Assembly (NCBI GenBank): GCA_018725345.1
Contig: QLUI01000056.1
Span: forward strand, 1-8,680
DNA length: 8,680 bases
Reading direction: 5' to 3'
Source of the DNA: Bacillota bacterium
GTDB lineage: Bacteria > Bacillota > Dethiobacteria > Dethiobacterales > Dethiobacteraceae
Part shown: piece by piece, positions 1-6,991 of the stretch
Layout: each line of letters starts with the position of its first letter
Position numbering within the stretch: position 1 is the stretch's first letter
Made by a program: the position numbers and the translations under genes
Notes under the pieces: model-generated
What the model was told of the DNA's origin: nothing
Databases searched by the model: none
Seen by the model: only the letters and a program-made list of their open reading frames with translations

Positions 1-30
1 TATCTGTTGCTTCGTTAATTGTCGAGTTAT

Positions 31-38
31 AGGGGGAG
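31..38 (+). promoter_or_regulatory. Ribosome binding site that decides the smc start
   Basis: The G-rich block AGGGGGAG lies directly against the ATG at 39, leaving no spacer, but sits 6 bases before the in-frame TTG at 45. That is normal Shine-Dalgarno spacing and favours TTG 45 as the smc start. Bases 1-30 show no gene or promoter I can support. Confidence 0.6.
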
Positions 39-44
39 ATGCCC

Positions 45-3000
45 TTGTTTGTCAAACGCCTGGAAATGCACGGCTTCAAATCTTTTGCCGATAAGGTCAT
101 AATCGAACTTACACACGGCATAACAGTGGTCGTCGGTCCCAACGGCTGCGGCAAAAGTAACATTACCGATGCAGTACGCTGGGTTCTTGGGGAGCAAAGC
201 GCCAAGCATTTGCGGGGTCTGCGCATGGAAGATATTATTTTTGGAGGCACCACCTGTCGTAAACCTGTCAGTTTTGCAGAAGTCTCTTTGACGCTGGATC
301 ATTCCGACGGAGCGCTCGGTCTTGACTTTCAGGAGATAACAGTGACCCGCAGACTCTATCGTAGCGGCGAAAGCGAATATTTGTTAAATAAGCGGCATTG
401 CCGCTTAAAAGATATTCAGGAATTATTTATGGATACCGGCATCGGCAGGGAAGCCTATTCTTTTATTGGGCAAGGACGTGTCGATGAAATATTGCTTGCC
501 CGCCCGGAAGAAAGACGCCAAATATTTGAAGAAGCAGCTGGAATTCTTAAATATAAAACGCGCAAGCGGGAAACGGAACGCCGTCTTGCAGAGACCGCTG
601 AAAATCTATTGCGTGTGGGTGATATTATCCACGAACTTTCTAGTCAGTTAGTACCCTTGGCTGAACAAGCTGTTGCGGCACGGCACTACCTTGAATTACG
701 AACTATGCTGAGGGAGCGGGATGTGACTCTGCTTGTTCACCAGGGACGGCAGTTGCGGCAACAATGGTATGAAGTGAGTCAGAAGGCTACGGCCGCTGCC
801 GATGAGCTGTTAGGACTTCATGCGGGCGTGGGGCGCAGAGAAACTGAACTGACTGGACTACAGCTAACTTTAGATGTAGAACAGGACGCTGTGCTCGTAA
901 TGCAACGTGAGGTTCAGCGCATTTCTTCGCAAATGGAAAAAGTTCAGGCCGGGGGTGCCGTCAACCAGGAAAGGATTCTCAATTTGGAGCGGCAACTTGC
1001 AGAAGGTGTGACATTCTTGGCTGAACTGGAGAGGCAGGAACAAGTTTTTTCCGCGGAGGAAATCCGTATCTCCGAAAGGGTGAGTGCCGCCAAAAAAATG
1101 CTGGCCAAGGCAGAAACCGAGATGCAGGAAGTCAGGCAGTCAATGGAAAAGATAGAATCATCTCCGGAAGCGTTGCGTTTTGCAGCCTGCCGCAGGGAAC
1201 TGGATAGGCACTCACCCGAAATTCGCCGGTTGCAGTCCGACTACAGCCGGCTGGAAGCGGAGCTGGAACAACTAACAGAAAGAGCCGCCTCTCTCTCTGC
1301 CGGTTATGCAGAGAAAGAGGCAGAACAGGCTGCCCTTTCGTTAGCCCGTCAAGAATTGTTGGCGCAAAAAAATGAGCTGACGGCCGCACAGCAGCGGCTG
1401 CACAGTTTGGCGCTTGTCAATGGAGCCAAGAGGGAACAGAATGCAACCCAACTGCTTGAAGCGACTGCTACTAAAGAGCTGCTGCTAAAAGAGCTGGCGG
1501 TTGCACAAAATAAGCTGCAGTTATTTGCGGAGTTGGAAAATGCCATGGCAGGGTATTACCGGGGAGTAAAATCTGTCCTGTCAGCCAAAAGAAAGAACGG
1601 ACAGTTTGCCGGTATTTTGGGGACAGTGGCAGATGTGCTCCATGTGCCGCCGGAATATGTACCGGCAGTTGAAGCTGCTTTGGGGGCTGCCCTGCAAAAT
1701 ATAGTGACGGATAACGACGTTGTCGCCAAAGAGGCGATTGCATGGTTGAAAAAGACGAGAGAGGGCAGAGCCACATTTTTACCGTTAAATATTCTTGAGG
1801 CGCCCGCGCGGGGTGCCATTCCTACCGCATTAACAGAACAACAGGGATATATTGGTGTGGCGGCAGACCTGATTTTGCGGGAAGAACGTTTTGCTCCGGT
1901 GGCTGAGTCGCTCCTTGGTCGTGTTCATCTGGCAAGTAATCTGGATGTTGCCGTATCAGTTGCTCGCATACTTCGTTTCCGCGAGCGTGTAGTTACCCTG
2001 GAAGGCGATGTGATCCTCCCCGGCGGAGCGATGACCGGCGGCCAGGAGAAGAAAGAGGCAGGAGTGCTTTCCCGTCGGCGGGAAGCCGAAGCGCTGCAAG
2101 TAACAGTGAAAAAAATATTAGTCCAAATTGATGCTGAGCAGCATCGCTTCAAGGCTTTGACTCTGACACGGGATGACCTGGCTGCTGAGGCTGCTGAACT
2201 GGCGGAAAAAAAGAGTGCCAGTGACTTGTCACTCGGTGTTAAGGAAAATGAAATGGTCTTTCTGGCGCGGCAGGAGCAGACGGCGTCGCGTTTCCTTGAG
2301 GGGTATGAACAGGAAGCGGAGGTAATAACCTCCCGGCGTGAGGCAAAAGAAATAGCCCTGACTAAAGCCAAAGACATCCTTGAAAGCTGCCAGGAACAGG
2401 AAAACTGTTTGCGGGTTGAGCTTGCTGGTTTGGCTGGCATTTTATCGGCCCGGGAACACGAAAAGCGCAGTTTGCAGGAAGAGTACACAGAATGTCGTGT
2501 ACGCTTCGCATCTATCCAAAAACAGCAGGAACATGATGAAGAAGAACTGGAGCGATTGGCTCGGGAACTTGTCCAGCTGGTCGAAAGAAAAAAGGGGAAA
2601 GAAACTGAAATAAAAAAATGTAAAAATCAACGCTTGGAACTGGACGAGCTGGTGGAAAAAGGAAAAGAGGGAGCTGGAGTGCTGGAGCAGGAACGGTTGA
2701 AGCTCTTAACCGCATTGCTGAAGCGCGAAGCTAAACTTAAAGAAGAGAACACGCTCTGTCGGGAAGAGGCCGAACAGATCAGGCAGCTTGAAAAGGCTTT
2801 GGCGGGACTTGAGCGAAAGCAAGCGCGCCTAGAAGTTGAGCAAGGACGTGTCGAAGTGGAGTTGCAGGCTGTACTTGACCGCTTGCGGGAGAGCTGGGAG
2901 CTTGACTTTGAGGCAGCGGAAAAACTGGCCCAACCACTCGTGGACAGTGTCCAGGCTCAGACAGAAGTTCAGAAGCTGAAAGAGAAGGTTAGTGCTCTGG

Positions 3001-3617
3001 GAATGGTAAATTTAGGTGCGATTGATGAATGCGAACGTGTCCAGGAGCGGGTAGATTTTCTTGTTAGGCAGCGACATGATCTGCTGGAGGGAGAAAAAGA
3101 CCTTTTGCGGGTAATTCGGGAAATGGACAGCCGCATAGGGGAAAAATTTGCTGCTACCTTTGCCATAATCAGCGAAAATTTCGGGCTTGTTTTTAAGGAA
3201 TTGTTTGGCGGTGGACGCGCACAGTTACGCCTTACCGACCAGGATAATCTGCTGGAGGCAGGCATTGAAATTATGGCGCAGCCACCTGGGAAAAAGCTGC
3301 AGCACTTGTCTTTGCTTTCCGGGGGTGAAAAAGCGCTCACTGCTATTGCTTTACTTTTTGCCTTTCTTAAAGTTAAGCCAACACCGTTTTGTATTCTTGA
3401 TGAAATTGAAGCTTCTTTGGATGAGGTAAATCTTGCACGCTTTACAGAATATCTATGCAAACTAAGCGGGGAAACGCAATTTGTTCTGGTTTCCCACCGT
3501 AAGAAAACGATGGAGCTGGCTGATATTCTTTATGGCGTTACAATGGAAGAAGCAGGTGTTTCCAAACTTATTTCTGTTCGGCTCAAAGAAGCGCAAATAC
3601 AGGCATCTACCGCCTGA
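45..3617 (+). CDS. smc: Chromosome segregation/condensation ATPase SMC
   Basis: SMC forms a homodimer that, with ScpA and ScpB, loads onto DNA and organises and separates sister chromosomes using ATP. Visible parts, numbered from TTG 45 (1190 aa): N-terminal head with Walker A GPNGCGKS at 31-38, Arg57 in the place of the B. subtilis arginine finger, and Q-loop Gln143; first coiled-coil arm about 165-495; hinge about 498-666 ending in LPGGAMTGG; second arm about 670-1010; C-terminal head with signature LSGGEK at 1091-1096, Walker B ILDE with Asp1119 and Glu1120, D-loop SLDE, and switch His1151. Length is close to B. subtilis SMC (1186 aa). An ATG at 39 would add two residues, but TTG 45 gives a better-placed ribosome binding site and the same residue register as B. 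subtilis (MF-KRL..., Lys37, Arg57). The P-loop has Cys35 where Ser is common. Identification is certain; the start is inferred. Confidence 0.97.
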   Translation: MFVKRLEMHGFKSFADKVIIELTHGITVVVGPNGCGKSNITDAVRWVLGEQSAKHLRGLRMEDIIFGGTTCRKPVSFAEVSLTLDHSDGALGLDFQEITVTRRLYRSGESEYLLNKRHCRLKDIQELFMDTGIGREAYSFIGQGRVDEILLARPEERRQIFEEAAGILKYKTRKRETERRLAETAENLLRVGDIIHELSSQLVPLAEQAVAARHYLELRTMLRERDVTLLVHQGRQLRQQWYEVSQKATAAADELLGLHAGVGRRETELTGLQLTLDVEQDAVLVMQREVQRISSQMEKVQAGGAVNQERILNLERQLAEGVTFLAELERQEQVFSAEEIRISERVSAAKKMLAKAETEMQEVRQSMEKIESSPEALRFAACRRELDRHSPEIRRLQSDYSRLEAELEQLTERAASLSAGYAEKEAEQAALSLARQELLAQKNELTAAQQRLHSLALVNGAKREQNATQLLEATATKELLLKELAVAQNKLQLFAELENAMAGYYRGVKSVLSAKRKNGQFAGILGTVADVLHVPPEYVPAVEAALGAALQNIVTDNDVVAKEAIAWLKKTREGRATFLPLNILEAPARGAIPTALTEQQGYIGVAADLILREERFAPVAESLLGRVHLASNLDVAVSVARILRFRERVVTLEGDVILPGGAMTGGQEKKEAGVLSRRREAEALQVTVKKILVQIDAEQHRFKALTLTRDDLAAEAAELAEKKSASDLSLGVKENEMVFLARQEQTASRFLEGYEQEAEVITSRREAKEIALTKAKDILESCQEQENCLRVELAGLAGILSAREHEKRSLQEEYTECRVRFASIQKQQEHDEEELERLARELVQLVERKKGKETEIKKCKNQRLELDELVEKGKEGAGVLEQERLKLLTALLKREAKLKEENTLCREEAEQIRQLEKALAGLERKQARLEVEQGRVEVELQAVLDRLRESWELDFEAAEKLAQPLVDSVQAQTEVQKLKEKVSALGMVNLGAIDECERVQERVDFLVRQRHDLLEGEKDLLRVIREMDSRIGEKFAATFAIISENFGLVFKELFGGGRAQLRLTDQDNLLEAGIEIMAQPPGKKLQHLSLLSGGEKALTAIALLFAFLKVKPTPFCILDEIEASLDEVNLARFTEYLCKLSGETQFVLVSHRKKTMELADILYGVTMEEAGVSKLISVRLKEAQIQASTA

Positions 3618-3727
3618 GACAGAAGTTTTGCTCATTTAAGATATTATGCTGCTTTGCGTTATTGACAAAGAGCAAAGCGTTGATTCTGCCCGGTTCGCTG
3701 GTAAGCAGCAGAAAGGAATGAGGAAGA
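3618..3727 (+). other. smc-ftsY intergenic spacer with competing inverted repeats
   Basis: This is the longest gap in the window (110 bases). GCTTTGC at 3651-3657 can pair with GCAAAGC at 3672-3678. The overlapping TGCTGCTT at 3647-3654 can instead pair with AAGCAGCA at 3703-3710, just before the ftsY ribosome binding site. Neither stem is followed by a T tract, so I do not call a terminator. A perfect -35 hexamer TTGACA lies at 3662-3667, but no convincing -10 follows at 15-19 bases. Confidence 0.4.
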
Positions 3728-4669
3728 ATGGGACTTTTTAACAAAATAAAGGAAGGGTTAAAAAAGACGCGCAGTGGCATTATGGGGCGAATGGAAGGTT
3801 TATTTGCCCGTAATGCCTTTGACGATGAATTTTATCTAGAATTAGAAGAAATCCTAGTGGCCGCCGATGTGGGGGTGGCAACTACACTTGATTTGGTGGC
3901 AGCCCTGCGCCAGAAAGTAAGAGAAGAAAAAGTCAGGGAAGCGGGTCAGGTGATGGAAATTCTCAAAGGTCTCCTGCTGGACATTTTAGGCCGGGAACGG
4001 GTTGCCCTGAACATGGCAGAGAAACCGGCTGTGATTCTCGTCTTGGGTGTAAACGGTGTGGGCAAAACTACCAGTATCGGCAAGTTGGCCAGCCGCTTAA
4101 AAAAAGAGGGCAAGCAAGTGCTGCTCGCGGCAGGCGACACGTTCCGCGCTGCTGCCATAGAACAGCTGGAAATCTGGGCTGACCGTGCCGGCAGTGAAAT
4201 TATCAAACACCAACATGGAGCCGACCCGTCGGCAGTGATTTTTGACAGTATCACGGCTGCTCTTGGACGAAAGCGGGATGTGGTCTTGTGTGACACCGCC
4301 GGACGGTTACATAATAAAGCAAACTTAATGGAAGAATTGAAAAAAATACGGCGAGTAGTTGAAAAAGCTTTGCCTGGCGCTCCGCATGAAGTTTTGTTGG
4401 TGCTCGATGCCACGACCGGACAAAACGCTTTGGTGCAAGCCAAAGTTTTCAACGAAGCGGCCACCCTTACCGGTGTCATTCTTACCAAGCTGGACGGTAC
4501 AGCCAAAGGCGGGATCGTCATCGCCATCGCTAAAGAGCTAAAAGTACCTGTTAAATTTATAGGCGTAGGCGAAGGCGTTGAAGATCTTCAACCTTTTGAT
4601 CCGGCAGAGTATGTCGACAGTCTTTTTAGTCTGCCTGATGAGAGCCGGTCCGAGTGTTGTCGTCTTTAG
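3728..4669 (+). CDS. ftsY: Signal recognition particle receptor FtsY
   Basis: FtsY is the membrane-associated SRP receptor. Its GTPase pairs with that of Ffh to deliver ribosome-nascent chain complexes to the Sec translocon. The 313 aa protein starts with a short amphipathic segment (GLFNKIKEGLKKTR) in place of the long acidic A domain of E. coli, as is usual in Gram-positives. It continues with an N domain to about residue 95 and the NG GTPase: P-loop GVNGVGKTT 107-115, DTFRAAA insertion-box motif from Asp137, DTAGR 189-193, TKLDG 253-257, and the closing GVGEGVEDLQPF stretch. AAAGGA and AGGA-type sequences at 3712-3724 act as ribosome binding site for ATG 3728. After the usual FDPAEYVDSLFS end there is a short tail finishing ECCRL, with two adjacent cysteines. 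It lies with ylxM and ffh, so the SRP protein parts are encoded together. Confidence 0.97.
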   Translation: MGLFNKIKEGLKKTRSGIMGRMEGLFARNAFDDEFYLELEEILVAADVGVATTLDLVAALRQKVREEKVREAGQVMEILKGLLLDILGRERVALNMAEKPAVILVLGVNGVGKTTSIGKLASRLKKEGKQVLLAAGDTFRAAAIEQLEIWADRAGSEIIKHQHGADPSAVIFDSITAALGRKRDVVLCDTAGRLHNKANLMEELKKIRRVVEKALPGAPHEVLLVLDATTGQNALVQAKVFNEAATLTGVILTKLDGTAKGGIVIAIAKELKVPVKFIGVGEGVEDLQPFDPAEYVDSLFSLPDESRSECCRL

Positions 4670-4695
4670 CTAAGGGTATGCATAAATAAATAGAG

Positions 4696-4719
4696 CTGTA
4701 AAGTAAAAAACCTTTACAG
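4696..4719 (+). other. Perfect 8-bp stem-loop between ftsY and ylxM
   Basis: CTGTAAAG (4696-4703) and CTTTACAG (4712-4719) form a perfect stem around the A-rich loop TAAAAAAC, with one further G-U pair outside. The downstream bases TCTGTTT are not a real T tract, so a classical intrinsic terminator is unlikely. It lies 20 bases before the ylxM ATG and may affect mRNA processing or ylxM translation (inference). A poor promoter-like pair lies just upstream (TTGTCG 4657-4662, CATAAA 4681-4686). Confidence 0.5.
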
Positions 4720-4739
4720 TCTGTTTGGGATGTGGTAAA

Positions 4740-5075
4740 ATGCTGGAGGAGACTACGCGAGTCAATTTGCTCTATGATTTTTACGGTAACTTTCTGACAG
4801 GGAGACAGCGGGAGTGTCTGGAGTTATACTATCAGCACGATTTGAGTTTGGCGGAGATTGCCGTAAGTAAAGGGATTTCACGCCAAGGCGTGCATGATTT
4901 AATCAAAAGAGCCGTCAGGACGCTGGAAAAGACAGAAACGCGTCTTGGCTTGGTTGCCCGGTTTGCTCTGCAGGAAAAAGACTTGCGAAAACTGCAGGAG
5001 CTGTTAACTGCAGAGGAGATTCCCCATACCCTTCGCATAGAAGCCTTGGCTATAGTGGAAAGACTGCTGGATTAA
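4740..5075 (+). CDS. ylxM: YlxM family HTH protein, SRP-associated
   Basis: YlxM is a small helix-turn-helix protein almost always encoded beside ffh in Firmicutes. The family is described as an accessory factor that modulates SRP GTPase activity, although its fold resembles sigma-factor region 4. The 111 aa product opens LEETTRVNLLYDFYGNFLT, very like B. subtilis YlxM, followed by a sigma-70 region-4-like HTH around residues 36-57 (SLAEIA...GISRQGVHDLIKR) and a charged helical C-terminus. I chose ATG 4740 because it matches the family N-terminus. An in-frame TTG at 4725 would add five residues (MGCGK) with no ribosome binding site before it. The site before ATG 4740 is also weak (GGGA 4727-4730), suggesting modest translation. 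The gene ends 19 bases before ffh and is probably co-transcribed with it. Confidence 0.9.
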   Translation: MLEETTRVNLLYDFYGNFLTGRQRECLELYYQHDLSLAEIAVSKGISRQGVHDLIKRAVRTLEKTETRLGLVARFALQEKDLRKLQELLTAEEIPHTLRIEALAIVERLLD

Positions 5076-5094
5076 GCAGGCTGGAGGAGTAAAA

Positions 5095-6441
5095 ATGCTT
5101 TTTGAGAGCCTTTCAACCAAGCTGCAGAATACACTAAAACGCCTGCAGGGGAAAGGAAAATTGACTGAAAAAGATATTGATGCTGCACTGCGGGAAGTCA
5201 GACTGACTCTGTTAGAAGCAGATGTGAATTATAAAGTTGTCAAGGACTTTGTGGCCAGCGTAAAGGAGCTCTGCCTCGGGGGCGCTGTGCTGGAGAGTCT
5301 GACACCGGGCCAGCAGGTTATAAAAATTGTTAACAATGAGCTTACTAGTTTGATGGGCGGTACTGTCGCTAAGTTGAACCATGCGCCCAATCCGCCTACG
5401 ATAATTATGATGGTAGGTCTGCAAGGTTCCGGTAAAACAACGTCTGCGGCTAAGTTGGCAAATTTATTAAAAAATAAACAAAACACACCGCTCTTGGTGG
5501 CGGCTGATATCTATAGACCGGCAGCCATTAAGCAATTACAGGTACTGGGAGAGCAACTGGGCATTCCAGTCTTTCAACTAGGGCAGCAGGACCCAGTACA
5601 GACGGTGAAAGCCGCACTCGAACATGCCAAGAAGTACCGTCACGATTATCTGGTTATTGATACTGCGGGTCGTCTACACATTGACCAAGCTTTAATGGAT
5701 GAGTTGGCCCGCATTGAAAAAGCGTTGAATCCCCATGAGATACTTTTAGTTGTAGATGCTATGACCGGGCAGGACGCTGTTAATGTGGCCCAGTCCTTCC
5801 GGGATAAGCTGGGACTGACTGGCGTGGTGCTGACCAAGCTGGATGGTGACACGCGCGGCGGGGCGGCTCTCTCTGTTCGAGCGGTAACGGGCAGTCCGGT
5901 AAAATTCGTCGGTCTGGGTGAAAAAACAGATGCATTTGAACCGTTTTACCCCGAACGGATGGCTTCGCGAATCCTAGGCATGGGCGATATGCTGACGCTA
6001 ATTGAGAAAGCGCAATCAACCTTTGATGAAAAAAGAGCGCGGGAGATGGAAAAGAAGTTGCGCTCTCAGCAGTTTACCTTGGATGATTTTTTAGATCAGT
6101 TACAGCAACTAAAAAAGATGGGTCCCATCAACCAGTTGCTGGAGATGATGCCTGGCATGGGCGGTATGGGGAAAAAGTTAAAAGGTATCTCGGTGGATGA
6201 AAAAGAATTTGTTAAAGTCGAGGCCATCATCAACTCTATGACAAAAAAAGAGCGTCAGCTTCCGTCCATCCTAAACAGTAGCCGGCGGCGAAGGATTGCT
6301 CTTGGCAGCGGTACTAAGGTTCAGGATGTTAATAACTTGCTTAAACAGTTTGAGATGATGCAAAAAATGATGAAGCAGTTTGGCAAGGCGGAAAAAGGAA
6401 AAGTGAAAGGGAAGGGGAAAGGCCGGTTTCCTTTTAACTAA
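5095..6441 (+). CDS. ffh: Signal recognition particle protein Ffh (SRP54)
   Basis: Ffh binds the SRP RNA and signal sequences emerging from the ribosome, then docks with FtsY in a GTP-dependent way. The 448 aa protein has an N domain (residues 1-90, with ALREVR and LLEADVN), a G domain with P-loop GLQGSGKTT 108-116, DIYRPAA from Asp138, DTAGR 189-193 and TKLDGD 247-252, and a methionine-rich M domain from about 300. The M domain carries the finger-loop Met cluster (LLEMMPGMGGMG) and the SRP-RNA-binding motif SSRRRRIALGSG at 395-406. It ends in a Lys/Gly tail finishing FPFN, common in Firmicutes, encoded by an almost pure purine stretch (6390-6422). Start ATG 5095 has an excellent ribosome binding site GGAGG at 5083-5087. 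The SRP RNA gene itself is not in this window. Confidence 0.98.
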   Translation: MLFESLSTKLQNTLKRLQGKGKLTEKDIDAALREVRLTLLEADVNYKVVKDFVASVKELCLGGAVLESLTPGQQVIKIVNNELTSLMGGTVAKLNHAPNPPTIIMMVGLQGSGKTTSAAKLANLLKNKQNTPLLVAADIYRPAAIKQLQVLGEQLGIPVFQLGQQDPVQTVKAALEHAKKYRHDYLVIDTAGRLHIDQALMDELARIEKALNPHEILLVVDAMTGQDAVNVAQSFRDKLGLTGVVLTKLDGDTRGGAALSVRAVTGSPVKFVGLGEKTDAFEPFYPERMASRILGMGDMLTLIEKAQSTFDEKRAREMEKKLRSQQFTLDDFLDQLQQLKKMGPINQLLEMMPGMGGMGKKLKGISVDEKEFVKVEAIINSMTKKERQLPSILNSSRRRRIALGSGTKVQDVNNLLKQFEMMQKMMKQFGKAEKGKVKGKGKGRFPFN

Positions 6442-6450
6442 GGGAAAGGC
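6422..6450 (+). other. Stem-loop over the ffh stop codon
   Basis: TTTCCTTT (6427-6434) pairs with AAGGGAAA (6440-6447) around loop TAACT. GCC (6422-6424) pairs with GGC (6448-6450) across a two-base GG bulge. The stop codon TAA (6439-6441) is inside the structure, and the rpsP ribosome binding site starts 12 bases later. No T tract follows, so it is not a classical terminator. The same pyrimidine tract can alternatively pair with upstream purines at 6412-6420. A role in separating ffh and rpsP expression levels is inference. Confidence 0.45.
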
Positions 6451-6477
6451 ATACCCTAAACAAGGAGGTGAAGAAAG

Positions 6478-6726
6478 ATGGCAGTTAAAATTCGTCTGAA
6501 GAGGGTCGGCGCCAAGAAGCGACCGTTTTACCGAATTGTTGTGACAGATTCACGCTCTCCGCGGGACGGTGCTTTTATTGAAGAAATTGGCTACTATAAC
6601 CCAACGACGGAGCCGACCACACTAAAAATCAACGGTGATAAAGCGCAAGAATGGTTGCTAAAGGGTGCCCAGCCCTCCGATACGGTCAGAGCTCTTTTAG
6701 TTAAAGCGGGTATCGGCAAACAGTAA
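6478..6726 (+). CDS. rpsP: 30S ribosomal protein S16
   Basis: S16 is an early-binding protein of the small ribosomal subunit body and contacts 16S rRNA. The 82 aa protein is complete and has the usual length. It carries the hallmark N-terminus AVKIRLKRVGAKKRPFYRIVV followed by DSRSPRDGAFIEEIGYYNP; the C-terminal part LLKGAQPSDTVRALL is also typical. The ribosome binding site AAGGAGGTG (6462-6470), 7 bases before ATG 6478, is a near-perfect match to the 16S anti-Shine-Dalgarno and the strongest in the window. This fits the high synthesis rate needed compared with Ffh just upstream. It is the first gene of the ribosome-related half of the cluster. Confidence 0.98.
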   Translation: MAVKIRLKRVGAKKRPFYRIVVTDSRSPRDGAFIEEIGYYNPTTEPTTLKINGDKAQEWLLKGAQPSDTVRALLVKAGIGKQ

Positions 6727-6746
6727 AATATGGATGGTGATGAACG

Positions 6747-6977
6747 ATGAAGGATTTGGTTGAATTCATCGCCAAGGCCCTGGTGGATCATCCGGAACAA
6801 GTCCGTGTGGAACAGTTGGAAGACAGTCGCACCATCACACTGGAGTTGCATGTGGCTCCGGCAGATATGGGTAAAGTAATCGGCAAACAAGGCCGGATTG
6901 CTAAAGCCATTCGGACTGTGGTCAGCGCGGCGGCGACCAACGAGAAAAAGCGGGTCGTGGTGGAAATCGTCCAGTAG
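6747..6977 (+). CDS. khpA: KH-domain RNA-binding protein KhpA (YlqC family)
   Basis: The 76 aa protein is essentially a single KH domain, with the GxxG RNA-binding loop as GKQG at 46-49 inside VIGKQGRIAKAIRTVV. This is the YlqC/KhpA family, found after rpsP in most Firmicutes. In streptococci KhpA pairs with KhpB (EloR/Jag) to bind RNAs and influence cell elongation and division. That partner is normally encoded elsewhere, near the chromosome origin. Start ATG 6747 follows a GGATGGTGAT sequence (6732-6741) that resembles an interrupted Shine-Dalgarno site. It is 20 bases from rpsP and 14 from rimM, so co-transcription is very likely. The role in this organism is inferred from the family. Confidence 0.93.
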   Translation: MKDLVEFIAKALVDHPEQVRVEQLEDSRTITLELHVAPADMGKVIGKQGRIAKAIRTVVSAAATNEKKRVVVEIVQ

Positions 6978-6979
6978 GC

Positions 6980-6985
6980 AGGTGA
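6980..6985 (+). promoter_or_regulatory. Ribosome binding site for rimM TTG start
   Basis: AGGTGA starts 3 bases after the khpA stop codon and ends 6 bases before TTG 6992. It supports that TTG rather than the next in-frame TTG at 7001, for which the spacing would be 15 bases. Confidence 0.65.
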
Positions 6986-6991
6986 ACCTGT

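Noticed and set aside
1..38. End of an upstream gene such as rnc
   Set aside because: Stops occur at 16-18 and 30-32 in two frames, but too few residues are visible to recognise any protein.
1925..2488. Long minus-strand open frame opposite smc (187 codons)
   Set aside because: Same reasons: Ser/Arg/Ala-rich antisense shadow of a strongly coding region.
3662..3690. Perfect -35 hexamer TTGACA before ftsY
   Set aside because: No acceptable -10 at 15-19 bases downstream; the bases there are TCTGCC or similar.
3946..4527. Long minus-strand open frame opposite ftsY (193 codons)
   Set aside because: It is antisense to a certain gene, has Ser/Arg-rich low-information composition and no ribosome binding site or family resemblance.
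4696..4730. Intrinsic terminator after ftsY
   Set aside because: The stem is AT-rich and followed by TCTGTTT rather than a run of T; ylxM and ffh downstream need the transcript.
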